Assembly (NCBI GenBank): GCA_030431935.1
Contig: JAUIIC010000006.1
Location: 1 to 41,812 of the forward strand
DNA: 41,812 nt
DNA from: Alphaproteobacteria bacterium
GTDB lineage: Bacteria; Pseudomonadota; Alphaproteobacteria; Rhodobacterales; Rhodobacteraceae
Direction: 5' to 3'
Shown: one piece after another, positions 1 to 7,953 of the stretch
Layout of the letters: every line of letters starts with the position of its first letter
How positions within the stretch are numbered: position 1 is the stretch's first letter
Position numbers and translations under genes: made by a program
Notes under the pieces: generated by a model
The model's database searches: none
The model's input: the letters and a program-made list of their open reading frames with translations, nothing else
Told to the model about the DNA's origin: nothing

Positions 1-2
1 TT

Positions 3-1541
3 GCCGGGGGCCGCGGCGAGCTGCCCTGGCTGGGCGAATGGATGCCGGGCATCCTGAACCACCGCGGCTATTCGCTGGAGCGCCTGGCCAGCCAGCTGAC
101 GCTGGGGGCCGAGGGCATCTTCGGGATCCCGCTGGGCGTCGCCTCGACCTTCGTGTTCGTCTTCGTGCTGTTCGGCGCGTTCCTGGAGGTAACGGGCGCC
201 GGCAAGTTCTTCATCGACCTCGCCTATGCGGCGACCGGGCGCCAGCGCGGCGGCCCGGCCAAGGCGGCGGTGATCGCGTCGGCGGGCATGGGCTCGATCT
301 CTGGCTCTGCCATCGCCAATGTCGTCACGACCGGCGCCTTCACGATCCCGCTGATGAAGAAGCTGGGCTACCGCCCTGCCCAGGCCGGCGGGATCGAGGC
401 CGCAGCTTCCACCGGCGGGCAGATCATGCCGCCGCTGATGGGCGCGGGCGCCTTCCTGATGAGCGAGTTCACCCAGATGCCCTATGTGGACATCGTGCTG
501 GTCTCGATCTTTCCGGCGATCCTCTACTTCGGGGCGGTCTACCTGCTGGTGCATCTTGCCGCCGTAAAGCAGGGCATGACGGGCCTCGCGGCAGAGGATC
601 TGCCCAGCGTGCGGCGGGTGCTGATCGACGGGTGGCATTTCCTCTTGCCGCTGGTGGTGCTGACATGGCTGCTGATCGCGGGCTATTCCCCGATGCGCGT
701 GGGCTTCTACGCCATCGTGTCGGTCGTGGCGGCGGCAGGGGCGCGGTCGCTCTGGACCTTCCTGCGCGGCACGCCCAGCGCGTCGGGCTTCGTCGCGCTG
801 TGCTGGCGCGGGGTCGAGATGACGCTGAAGGCGCTGGAACTGGGCGCGCGCAACGCGGTCGCCGTGTCGATGGCCTGCGCCGTGGCGGGGATCATCGTGG
901 GGGTCGTGGGGCTGACGGGCCTTGGCCTCAAGTTCTCGGGCATGATGATCGCCTTCTCGGGCGGCAACCTGCTCCTGGCGATCCTTCTGGTCATTATCGC
1001 CAGCCTGATCCTTGGCATGGGGCTGCCGGTGACGGCGGCCTATATCGTTCTCATCATCCTCGTCGGCCCGGCCCTGACCGAGGAATTCGGCGTGCCGATC
1101 CTGATCGCGCACCTGATGGTGTTCTGGTACTCGCAGGATTCGAACGTCACGCCCCCTGTGGCTTTGGCGGGCTTTGCCGGCGCGGCAATCGCCGGGTCGA
1201 AGCCGATGGAAACGAGCCTTCAGGCCTGGAAATACGCCAAGGGGCTCTACCTGATCCCGCTCTTCATGGTGTTCAACGAGGCCATCATCCTCGGCGGGCC
1301 GCTGCCGCTGGTGCTCTGGAACGGGCTGATCGCGATCATCGCGCTCGTGGCTTTCGCGGCGGTGCTGGAGGCTTACCTCTGGGCGCCGATCCCGCTCTGG
1401 CAGCGCGCGGCACTGGTGCCGGCCATCATCGCCGTGTTCTGGCCGGACCTGCGCGTCGAGGCTGCCGGGGCCGTGGCCATCGTGGTGCTTCTGGCGCTCA
1501 ACCGCCTGGCGCTGACACGAGGCGCTGCGGCACCCTCTTGA
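3..1541 (+). CDS. TRAP transporter fused permease (4TM/12TM), 5' truncated by window edge
   Basis: Membrane permease of a tripartite ATP-independent periplasmic (TRAP) transporter, in which the DctQ-like and DctM-like parts are fused; it imports an organic acid with a sodium or proton gradient. The frame is open from base 3 with no stop, and the first ATG (42) falls inside conserved sequence, so the real start lies upstream of the window. About 513 residues are visible; fused permeases usually have 620-680, so roughly the first 110-160 are missing. Family signatures are SISGSAIANVVTTGAFTIPL, a GGQIMPP turn and QDSNVTPPVALAG in the C-terminal half, with many hydrophobic helices. An aminotransferase-like gene follows after 80 bp. 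The substrate cannot be read from sequence; the downstream enzymes suggest an amino or hydroxy acid. Confidence 0.9.
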   Translation, partial: AGGRGELPWLGEWMPGILNHRGYSLERLASQLTLGAEGIFGIPLGVASTFVFVFVLFGAFLEVTGAGKFFIDLAYAATGRQRGGPAKAAVIASAGMGSISGSAIANVVTTGAFTIPLMKKLGYRPAQAGGIEAAASTGGQIMPPLMGAGAFLMSEFTQMPYVDIVLVSIFPAILYFGAVYLLVHLAAVKQGMTGLAAEDLPSVRRVLIDGWHFLLPLVVLTWLLIAGYSPMRVGFYAIVSVVAAAGARSLWTFLRGTPSASGFVALCWRGVEMTLKALELGARNAVAVSMACAVAGIIVGVVGLTGLGLKFSGMMIAFSGGNLLLAILLVIIASLILGMGLPVTAAYIVLIILVGPALTEEFGVPILIAHLMVFWYSQDSNVTPPVALAGFAGAAIAGSKPMETSLQAWKYAKGLYLIPLFMVFNEAIILGGPLPLVLWNGLIAIIALVAFAAVLEAYLWAPIPLWQRAALVPAIIAVFWPDLRVEAAGAVAIVVLLALNRLALTRGAAAPS

Positions 1542-1573
1542 ATCCGCCGACCGGCGGGATAAGCCATGGCGCG

Positions 1574-1597
1574 GCGGCCTGAATGGCCGCGCGCTTT
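1574..1597 (+). terminator. Possible weak terminator hairpin after TRAP permease
   Basis: An inner stem GCGGCC/GGCCGC (1574-1579 with 1585-1590) around a TGAAT loop is followed by GCGC and then TTT at 1595. It lies 32 bp past the permease stop. The U tract is short, so partial read-through into the next gene is plausible. Confidence 0.35.
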
Positions 1598-1621
1598 CCC
1601 TGACAGGCAAGGACGCCCCAG

Positions 1622-2884
1622 ATGTTCGACGACAAACCCGGTCTTATGGACGAGGTCCGCGCACGGTTCGCGCATGTGGACAGCTGCCCCTTCGAGGGCG
1701 AGCGCGTGTTCTTCGAGAACGCGGGCGGCGCGCTGACCCTGAACGCGGTCGTCCAAAGCTCTGCCCGCATGGCCGCGATCCCCGACAACCAGGGGCGCGA
1801 CAACCCCGCCGCCCATGCTCTGGTGGCGATGATCGACAAGTCCAAGGCGGACATGCGCGATTTCTTCGGCGCCTATTCGGGGCAGTTCTTCGTCGGCGAA
1901 AGCGGCACGGAGCTTCTGTTCCGCCTGATCCGCACGGCTTGCCTCGGGACACCCGAGGGTGGGCAGGTTCTGGGCAGCACGCTGGAACACCCCGCGACGC
2001 GCAGCGCCTGCGACCGTTGGGCCGGCATCGCGGGCAAGCCGCATGTGCTGGTGGCCCATGACGACGCGACCGGCACCGTGGGCCCGGACCAGTACCGCGC
2101 CGCCCTGACGCCCGAGACGCGGGTGGCCACGATCCTTCACACCTCTCCGGTGACGGGCATGGGCGTGGACGTGGCCGCCATAGCGGCCGAGATCCGCCGC
2201 GTGGCGCCCGACTGCATCATCATCGTGGACGGCATCCAGCATGCCGCGCACGGTCGGCTCGACATCGACAGCTACGGCATCGACGGCTACGTGGTGTCGC
2301 CCTACAAGGTGTTCTCGCGCCATGGCTACGGCGTCGCCTGGATGTCCGACCGGCTGGCCGCCCTGCCGCACGACCACCTTCTGAACGCCCCTGGAGAGCC
2401 CTGGGAACTGGGGACCCGCGACACCGGCGCCTATGTCACCTTCTCGGACGTGGTCGATTATTTCGACTGGCTGGGCGGGCAGGTGTCCGACGCCAGCGAC
2501 CGCCGCGCCCGTATCCGTGCCGCCGGAGAGGCGATCCATGCGCAGGAGTCGCGCCTGACCCAGGCGATGCTGCACGGCACCGGCAACCTGCCCGGACTGG
2601 CCGACATGCCGGGCGTGACCGTGCTGGGCGGTATCGACAACCCCGCGCGCGAGGGCCTCGTGTCGATGAATGCCGAGGGCTGGGCGGCGCCCGACCTGGT
2701 GACCGCCCTGCGCGAACGGGGCATCCGCACCCATACGCGCAAGGCCGACCACTATTCGGGCAACATCCTTACGCCCCTGGGACTGGACAGCTGCGTGCGC
2801 GTGTCCATGTGCCACTATAACTCCGAGGCAGAGGTGGCGAAGTTCCTTGCCGCGATGCAGGATATACTTGGCCTGACGGACTGA
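1622..2884 (+). CDS. Class V aminotransferase / cysteine desulfurase-like PLP enzyme
   Basis: 420-residue PLP-dependent enzyme of the class V aminotransferase (fold type I) superfamily. The PLP lysine is most likely Lys229 in SPYKVFSRHGYG. The pyridine-nitrogen Asp203 lies in IIVDGIQHAAHG, with His207 nearby. The catalytic cysteine loop typical of true NifS/IscS desulfurases is not evident, so an amino acid lyase, epimerase or aminotransferase role is as likely as sulfur transfer. The start is supported by AAGGA at 1609-1613, 8 nt before ATG. The gene sits between a TRAP permease and a 2-hydroxyacid dehydrogenase, which suggests it acts on an imported amino acid or its derivative. The exact substrate is unknown. 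Confidence 0.85.
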   Translation: MFDDKPGLMDEVRARFAHVDSCPFEGERVFFENAGGALTLNAVVQSSARMAAIPDNQGRDNPAAHALVAMIDKSKADMRDFFGAYSGQFFVGESGTELLFRLIRTACLGTPEGGQVLGSTLEHPATRSACDRWAGIAGKPHVLVAHDDATGTVGPDQYRAALTPETRVATILHTSPVTGMGVDVAAIAAEIRRVAPDCIIIVDGIQHAAHGRLDIDSYGIDGYVVSPYKVFSRHGYGVAWMSDRLAALPHDHLLNAPGEPWELGTRDTGAYVTFSDVVDYFDWLGGQVSDASDRRARIRAAGEAIHAQESRLTQAMLHGTGNLPGLADMPGVTVLGGIDNPAREGLVSMNAEGWAAPDLVTALRERGIRTHTRKADHYSGNILTPLGLDSCVRVSMCHYNSEAEVAKFLAAMQDILGLTD

Positions 2885-2888
2885 CACG

Positions 2889-2911
2889 GGCCCCCGCCAA
2901 GTCCGGGGGCC
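2889..2911 (+). terminator. GC-rich hairpin just after aminotransferase-like gene
   Basis: A perfect 8-bp stem GGCCCCCG/CGGGGGCC (2889-2896 with 2904-2911) with a 7-nt loop starts 5 nt after the stop codon. There is no T tract. It may attenuate transcription or stabilise the upstream mRNA rather than terminate, since the next gene begins at 2932 on the same strand. Confidence 0.4.
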
Positions 2912-2931
2912 GGACACCCGGGGGATGCGGG

Positions 2932-4329
2932 ATGACCTTCACCGAGCGCGCCAAGACGATCCTGGGCCCCGGCGGCTGGCTATCGCCTGAGGACGCCACG
3001 GGCTATCTGGCCGACGTTCACGGACCCGGCGGCGCGGCCCTTCTGGTCGCGAGGCCGGGCAGCACCGAGGCGTTGGCCGGCCTCGTCGCGCTTTGCGCCG
3101 CACATGGCGTGGCCGTCATCCCCCAAGGCGGCAACACGAACCTCTGCAGGATGGCCGTGCCGACGGAACCCCGCGAGGCGGTCGTCGTCTCGCTGTCGCG
3201 CATGGCGCGCGTGGTCGAGGTCAACACCGCCGCCGCCACCATGACGGTCGAGGCAGGCTGCACCATCGCGGCCGCGCAGGAGGCGGCCGCCGCCCATGGC
3301 CTTGTCTTCGCGCCGGACTGGGGTGCGCGGGGCACGGCAACGGTGGGCGGGGCGGTGGCCACCAACGGCGGCGGGCTGAACGTGCTGCGCTACGGGACCA
3401 CCCGCGAACAGGTTCTCGGGGTGGAGGTGGTGCTGCCCGACGGGCGGGTCTGGAACGGGCTGCGCGGGCTGATAAAGGACAATTCGGGCTATGACCTGAA
3501 GCACCTCTTCATCGGGTCCGAGGGCACGCTGGGCCTTTTCACGCGGCTGGTCTTCCGCCTGCACCCCGCGCAGCCTGTCAGCCAGTCGATGATGGCGGTG
3601 CCCTCGGACATGACGCGGCTGATGGAGCTGTTCGCGCTGGCGCGCGAGGTCGGCGGCGAGCGGCTGACGGCCTTCGAACTGATGCCGGGCATTGGCGTGG
3701 AGAAGGCGCTGGAGAAGTACCCGGCGCTGACCCGCCCGCTGGACACGCGCGCCGACTGGTACCTGCTGATCCGCCTGTCCGACCGCGACAGTGTCACCGA
3801 TGTGCTGGCCGACCTCTTCGAGCAGGCGTTCGAGGCGGGGCTGGTGTCGGACGCCGTGATGGCCGGGTCGGGCGCGCAGGAGGCCAACCTCTGGGCGCTG
3901 CGCGAACAGATGATCCCGATCCAGTATTTCGACGGCGCGATGCTCAAATGGGATGTGTCCGTGCCGCTCGACCGGATCGCGGCCTTTCTCGACGCTGCCC
4001 TGCCCGCGGTGCGTGAACTCGCCGACGACGCGATCCCCTATGCCGCCGGTCATGTGGGCGACGGCAATATCCACTTCGCCGCCTTCCTGCCCGATGACAT
4101 CCGGCTCCCCGCCCGGCGTGCGGCACTGTACGAGCGGATCGACCGGCTGATCTGGGATCTCGGCGGGTCCATCGTGGCCGAACACGGGGTGGGGGCCCTG
4201 TTCCGCGACCGGATGCGCGGCCAGAAGGACAGTGTCGAGATCGACCTCATGCACCGAGTAAAGGCTGCGCTGGACCCTCGGGGGCTCATGAACCCGGGCA
4301 AGCTTCTGGCGGATGACGAGAGCCGCTAG
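2932..4329 (+). CDS. FAD-binding 2-hydroxyacid dehydrogenase (GlcD / D-2-HGDH type)
   Basis: 465-residue flavoprotein of the FAD-linked oxidase family (PCMH-type FAD domain followed by the FAD-oxidase C-terminal domain). It likely oxidises a D-2-hydroxyacid to the 2-oxoacid. The FAD-contact segment IPQGGNTNLCRM and the GGAVATNGGG loop lie in the first 150 residues. The C-terminal domain carries HVGDGNIHF, the usual metal/substrate histidine motif, and AEHGVGALFRDRM near the end. Full length for the family. No GlcE or GlcF partner is present, so it is a stand-alone enzyme rather than a glycolate oxidase complex. It follows the aminotransferase-like gene by 47 bp, with a GGGGGA stretch serving as ribosome site. 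Together they could turn an imported amino or hydroxy acid into a keto acid. The substrate is unassigned. Confidence 0.88.
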   Translation: MTFTERAKTILGPGGWLSPEDATGYLADVHGPGGAALLVARPGSTEALAGLVALCAAHGVAVIPQGGNTNLCRMAVPTEPREAVVVSLSRMARVVEVNTAAATMTVEAGCTIAAAQEAAAAHGLVFAPDWGARGTATVGGAVATNGGGLNVLRYGTTREQVLGVEVVLPDGRVWNGLRGLIKDNSGYDLKHLFIGSEGTLGLFTRLVFRLHPAQPVSQSMMAVPSDMTRLMELFALAREVGGERLTAFELMPGIGVEKALEKYPALTRPLDTRADWYLLIRLSDRDSVTDVLADLFEQAFEAGLVSDAVMAGSGAQEANLWALREQMIPIQYFDGAMLKWDVSVPLDRIAAFLDAALPAVRELADDAIPYAAGHVGDGNIHFAAFLPDDIRLPARRAALYERIDRLIWDLGGSIVAEHGVGALFRDRMRGQKDSVEIDLMHRVKAALDPRGLMNPGKLLADDESR

Positions 4330-4345
4330 CGGGCCCAGAACAGAG

Positions 4346-4374
4346 GAACGCCGCGGCTTGTGACCGCGGCGTTC
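4346..4374. terminator. Bidirectional hairpin between convergent genes
   Basis: A perfect 11-bp inverted repeat GAACGCCGCGG/CCGCGGCGTTC (4346-4356 with 4364-4374) with a 7-nt loop. It lies between the convergent ends of the dehydrogenase (stop 4329) and the halogenase-like gene (stop 4402). There are no T tracts, as is common in high-GC genomes, but position and stem strength fit a shared terminator. Confidence 0.7.
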
Positions 4375-4401
4375 GGCTTGGATACCAGGCCAGGTGCGGT
4401 G

Positions 4402-6150
4402 TCAGGCCGCCGGGGCGACCTGGCGCGCCTCGTCCGGTTCGGTCGGCTCTGGCACGTTGAACATCGCGTAGAGCGGGTCGGTCAGGTAGGACAGGTCCCG
4501 CGGCTCGGACCGCGGCTTGAACAGCCCACGCTCTTCCCATTCGTCGGGGTTCAGCGAGATCGCGAACGGGTTCAGCCAACGGCCCTCGAGCTTGTGCGCA
4601 TGTTCCGGCAGGCAGTCCGCAACAGCCATCCTGAACATGACCAGCGTCATGTCCTCCATCAGGCGCATGTTCAGATGCTGATCCTCGACCAGGTCCTCGA
4701 TCGACTTGTTGGGGATCAGGTTCCGCTCGCGCATGGCGCGGATCTCGGGAACTTCGAGATAGTCGATGAAGTCGAAGTTCAGGATGCCCTTGCCCTTGTC
4801 GCGCCAGTCCGAGAACAGGGTGTTCATCTGGAGCGACATGAAGAAAAAGTTCTTCGAGGCTTCGCGGATTTTCGCGTGCTTCGCGCTGTCGAGGAAGGTC
4901 TGCCCGAACATCAGAGGCTGCACGAAGGCCCAACCCGCGGTGATGTCCCAGAACAGCTTGGTGGCCATCGCCTGGGGATTGCCGAGAATGTGGTAGTTGA
5001 CCTGAAGCGACCGCGTCAGAAGCTCGCCCAGCGTGATGATGAAACGGCTTTTCTCTTCCGCCATGGCAGGCGTCAGACGGCCGGCCATGTCCTCGGCCAC
5101 CAGCCAGGACGTGCAGCAGCAGGCAAAGGACACAAGGTCCGCGCCGGGCGCATACATCGGGTCGGCAAAGACGCCTGCATCCCCGATACAGGCCCAGCCG
5201 TCGGCCGAGAACACGCGCGACGACGTGTGGCTGTAGTTCTTGATCGCCCCGAAATCGAGCAGTTCGAAGTTCTCGAGGTGCCGCGCCAGCGCGGGCTCGT
5301 GCTTTGCAAGCCATTCCAGCGCGCGCGGACGGGTCTGGAAGGTCTCCAGCGGATGATAGTTCTGATCGGCAACAATGCCGATGGAGGTCTTGCCGGACGC
5401 CAGAGGGATGATCCAGACCCAGTAGCCGTTCCCGACGAAGTGGTTGGTCGAGAACCAGCGCTTGCGGCCCGGAACGCGATCGTGCCACGCGGTATCGGAG
5501 GCGGGCACGAGGTCATCGACGTTGAACTCGCCGTCGACGCGGAACCACACGGCGTTGTGGTCGGCCTCGCGCCGCTTGCTCAGGCCCAGCTGCCGCTGGA
5601 TCATCTGCTTGCGTCCCGAGGCGTCGATCACCCAGCGGGCGGTCATTGTCTGCGGCTCTTCACCCTCGCGCTGGTAGGTCACCACATGCGGCGCCTCGCC
5701 TTCGTTGATCTCGACGCCGAGTATTCGGGTTCCTTCCATCAACTGGGCGCCATCGGCCACGATCATGTCGCGCATATCGTTTTCGAACCGTCCCCGGTCG
5801 ATCTGGTAGGACGGTTTGGTGGCGAAGTTGCTCAGCCCGTATTCGGGACGCCCGGCAACGTCCGCATTGCCCTTGTCGTCCGAGAAAAAGAACCGCAGGC
5901 CGAGTTTGCGCAGATGCGCCTGGTCCATGTAGTCCGCCATCTGCAGGATGTCGCGCATGTAGTACGAGGCAAGCTCTACCGTGGACTCGCCGATCTTGAA
6001 CGCCGCCTCGGGCAGCGGACGCGTCAGACGGTCGATCACCGCCACGGTCGCTTCAGGGTTCTGAAGCCGCATCTGGCGCGCCAGCAGCAGCCCGGCAAAT
6101 CCACCGCCGCAAATGGCGACGTCAACATCCGTATTCCAGTGTCCAGCCAT
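4402..6150 (-). CDS. Flavin-dependent halogenase-like FAD oxidoreductase (tryptophan halogenase family)
   Basis: 582-residue FAD protein of the tryptophan-halogenase family. Visible features are the dinucleotide motif GGGFAG at residues 15-20, a KIGEST motif at 52-57 (GES loop of the family), a candidate catalytic lysine Lys82 in HLRKLGLRF at the position of the halogenase lysine, and the diagnostic WxWxIP box as W244-V-W-I-I-P249. The GDAGVFADP segment contacts FAD. All these are intact, so halogenation of an aromatic or phenolic substrate is plausible, but family members also include uncharacterised monooxygenase-like proteins. The enzyme would need reduced flavin, and no flavin reductase gene is visible here. 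It lies 330 bp downstream of a P450 on the same strand. GAGGGG precedes the ATG by about 12 nt. Confidence 0.75.
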   Translation of the reverse strand: MAGHWNTDVDVAICGGGFAGLLLARQMRLQNPEATVAVIDRLTRPLPEAAFKIGESTVELASYYMRDILQMADYMDQAHLRKLGLRFFFSDDKGNADVAGRPEYGLSNFATKPSYQIDRGRFENDMRDMIVADGAQLMEGTRILGVEINEGEAPHVVTYQREGEEPQTMTARWVIDASGRKQMIQRQLGLSKRREADHNAVWFRVDGEFNVDDLVPASDTAWHDRVPGRKRWFSTNHFVGNGYWVWIIPLASGKTSIGIVADQNYHPLETFQTRPRALEWLAKHEPALARHLENFELLDFGAIKNYSHTSSRVFSADGWACIGDAGVFADPMYAPGADLVSFACCCTSWLVAEDMAGRLTPAMAEEKSRFIITLGELLTRSLQVNYHILGNPQAMATKLFWDITAGWAFVQPLMFGQTFLDSAKHAKIREASKNFFFMSLQMNTLFSDWRDKGKGILNFDFIDYLEVPEIRAMRERNLIPNKSIEDLVEDQHLNMRLMEDMTLVMFRMAVADCLPEHAHKLEGRWLNPFAISLNPDEWEERGLFKPRSEPRDLSYLTDPLYAMFNVPEPTEPDEARQVAPAA

Positions 6151-6480
6151 GGCGCTTTGCCCCTCAGGTCTGAAAGTTATCGGTTTTGATCGGTGCGATT
6201 ATGCCATCACAGGATCTTCGGGTTAAGGCGAAAAGCCCTCCCGATCAGAGGCCAGTCCACCCGAAGGATAACGCTGCGGGCACGGTTCACACGCAACCGT
6301 CACGATGTCATGAATGAACAAATATGTGTGATTTCAAGCTTTCAAGTCTTGAATGCCTGACCTTGCGGCGCCCAACAGGTGCATCATCGGGCGTCATCGT
6401 GCTTGTTCCCTTGGCTTACGGGCGTACTGGACTTGCTCTCCTTGGAGCGGGCGTCAAAACGCCGCGCTTGGGTCCTGTGC
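6151..6480. other. 330-bp intergenic region between P450 and halogenase-like gene
   Basis: It holds no convincing gene; the small frame at 6324-6506 has no family features and runs into the P450 end. The region is AT-richer than its surroundings. It contains a 6-bp inverted repeat ACGGTT/AACCGT (6282-6287 with 6295-6300) and a TTCAAG repeat cluster at 6333-6353. It probably carries the halogenase promoter and the end of the P450 transcript. Confidence 0.5.
6333..6353. promoter_or_regulatory. TTCAAG repeat / inverted repeat, possible operator or promoter element
   Basis: TTCAAG occurs at 6333-6338 and 6341-6346, then as its complement CTTGAA at 6348-6353. The last two form a perfect palindrome with a single-base centre. 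On the minus strand, CTTGAA resembles an alphaproteobacterial -35 element facing the halogenase gene, but no convincing -10 was found. Confidence 0.35.
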
Positions 6481-7680
6481 CTAGTTCAGCGTCACCGGCA
6501 GGTTGATGGGCCCGCGAAACCCGAAACCGCGCCATGTCACGGCGTCCGGATCGGGCAGGGTCATGCGCGGGAAGCGGTCAAACAGGATCGGCAACATGAC
6601 CTGCCCGATGGCGCGCCGGGCGACATGGGTGCCCTGGCAGAAATGCGGGCCGTTTCCGAAGGCCTGGTGCGGGGCGCGGTCGCGGTAGACGTCGAAGACC
6701 TCGCCGTTCTCCCAGATGTCCTCGTCCCGGTTGGCCGAGGCCTGAATCGTCATGACCGTGTCGCCCTTCGGAATCAGGCAGCCGCGGATCTCGACATCCT
6801 CGGTGACGAGGCGCGAGGAGGCCTGGATCGGGGCGACCCAACGCACGCCTTCCTCGAAGGCGCGGTCCCAGTCGCCATCCCGCGCCACCTGCACCATCTG
6901 GTCGGGATTGGAGAGCAGGCCGAAGAGGATCGTACAGAGCGCATCGCGAGGTTCGTTGATTCCCCCGCCGATGGCGACCTTCAGGTTGGCATGGATCTGG
7001 GACAGCGGGATCGGGTCCTCCGCAGTCAGCATCACCGACAGGGCCGAGGGGTTCGGATCGGCAACGTGACGATCGTGCAGGCGGTGGAACAGGGCGTCCA
7101 TTTCCACGTTGGCCCGGTCCGAGACGGCAAAGGGCTCGGGCCGCCAGCCGAAGTTTCCGGAGCCGTCGATCAGGGCCTGACTCCACCCCTGCATCTGGTC
7201 GTCCGTCGCCTCTTCCAGACCCAGCAGCACGGCCAGCCCGCGCGCGGCATAGGGGCCGGCCAGCAGGCGGTAGAGGTCGACGGTTTCCCCGCGCGGCAGG
7301 CGCGACACGTAGTCCTTCGCGATCTCGGTGTACTTCGGAACCCAGACCGACTGGATGACCTTGGGGTTGAACGCCGGGGCCATCGCCATGCGCTCGCGCC
7401 GGTGCTCGGCGCCGTCCTTGCGCATCAGGGTATGCGCGCGGAAAGCGCGTTTCATCGGGGTCTCGGGATCGTCGGAACTGAAAAGCTCGGGCCTGTCCTT
7501 GACGTACTTGCAGTCCTCGGCGCGGGTCAGGAACGTCCGCCGTGCCGCCTGCACCCGCAGCACGGGGGCGTCCCGGCGCACTCGGCGGTAGATCGGGTAG
7601 GGCGCGCGATCGAGCGCGTCCAGGGTGATCCCGGTGTCCAGAGGCGCAAGGCCCGGGGCGATCCTGCTGGCGATGTTCAT
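6481..7680 (-). CDS. Cytochrome P450 with variant I-helix (CYP255/GcoA-like?)
   Basis: 399-residue soluble bacterial P450. The heme loop is FGNGPHFCQG with ligand Cys348, and the K-helix ExxR lies in EEGVRW. The I-helix reads GGGINEPRDAL, with no acid-threonine pair; Glu-Pro replaces it. From memory, the guaiacol O-demethylase GcoA (CYP255A) has a comparable xEP I-helix and a C-terminal GFRGP segment, which is also seen here, so aryl-ether O-demethylation is a reasonable guess but not proven. No ferredoxin or reductase gene is adjacent, so electrons must come from elsewhere. The gene is divergent from a GntR regulator across a region with four GTATAC-like palindromes, suggesting substrate-responsive control. 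Only a weak GGGA lies upstream of the ATG. Confidence 0.9.
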   Translation of the reverse strand: MNIASRIAPGLAPLDTGITLDALDRAPYPIYRRVRRDAPVLRVQAARRTFLTRAEDCKYVKDRPELFSSDDPETPMKRAFRAHTLMRKDGAEHRRERMAMAPAFNPKVIQSVWVPKYTEIAKDYVSRLPRGETVDLYRLLAGPYAARGLAVLLGLEEATDDQMQGWSQALIDGSGNFGWRPEPFAVSDRANVEMDALFHRLHDRHVADPNPSALSVMLTAEDPIPLSQIHANLKVAIGGGINEPRDALCTILFGLLSNPDQMVQVARDGDWDRAFEEGVRWVAPIQASSRLVTEDVEIRGCLIPKGDTVMTIQASANRDEDIWENGEVFDVYRDRAPHQAFGNGPHFCQGTHVARRAIGQVMLPILFDRFPRMTLPDPDAVTWRGFGFRGPINLPVTLN

Positions 7681-7723
7681 GGTAGTGCGTCCCGCTGGAA
7701 ATGAAGGTCAATCCGCCCTGCAG

Positions 7724-7750
7724 TGTACAGGACTCTTTCAAAATGTATAC
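7724..7750. promoter_or_regulatory. Paired GTGTAC/GTATAC palindromes (putative GntR operator, P450 side)
   Basis: CAGTGTACAG (core 7724-7729) and ATGTATAC (core 7745-7750) have cores 21 bp apart, two helical turns, 44 bp or more upstream of the P450 start. Such GT-N2-AC palindromes are typical of FCD-type GntR operators, and such a regulator is encoded next door. Confidence 0.5.
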
Positions 7751-7870
7751 CGTTAAAGGGCGCGCGGCACCTTCGCGCTGTACGATTTCCCGACTCTGGC
7801 GTCAGAATGAGAACGAAAATGGAGGATTCTGTGAGATTCGCAGGGCGATCTGTCCTTGGTCATATTTGAA

Positions 7871-7911
7871 CTGTATACATAAATTCTGCTTTGACTGATT
7901 TCAGTATACAG
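7871..7911. promoter_or_regulatory. Paired GTATAC palindromes (putative GntR operator, regulator side)
   Basis: CTGTATACAT (7871-7880) and CAGTATACAG (7902-7911) have their GTATAC cores 31 bp apart, about three helical turns. They lie directly upstream of the proposed GTG start of the regulator, consistent with autoregulation of the regulator-TRAP operon. A TTG start at 7891 would place the second site inside the coding region. Confidence 0.55.
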
Positions 7912-7943
7912 GATATCAACCCACGAGGCGCGGCGCAGACTTT

Positions 7944-7950
7944 GGGAGGA
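7944..7950 (+). promoter_or_regulatory. Ribosome binding site deciding the GntR start
   Basis: GGGAGGA lies 3 nt before GTG 7954. Spacing is short, but no Shine-Dalgarno sequence precedes the upstream TTG at 7891, so this site favours the GTG start. Confidence 0.5.
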
Positions 7951-7953
7951 GTC

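Noticed and set aside
4360-6189. 609-codon open frame on the + strand, opposite the halogenase-like gene
   Set aside because: The minus strand encodes a clear FAD protein with intact motifs. The + strand translation has no recognisable domain and is a GC-rich antisense shadow.
7891-7953. TTG start that lengthens the GntR regulator by 21 residues
   Set aside because: It has no ribosome site, and it would place a GTATAC palindrome inside the coding region. GTG 7954 has GGGAGGA just upstream.
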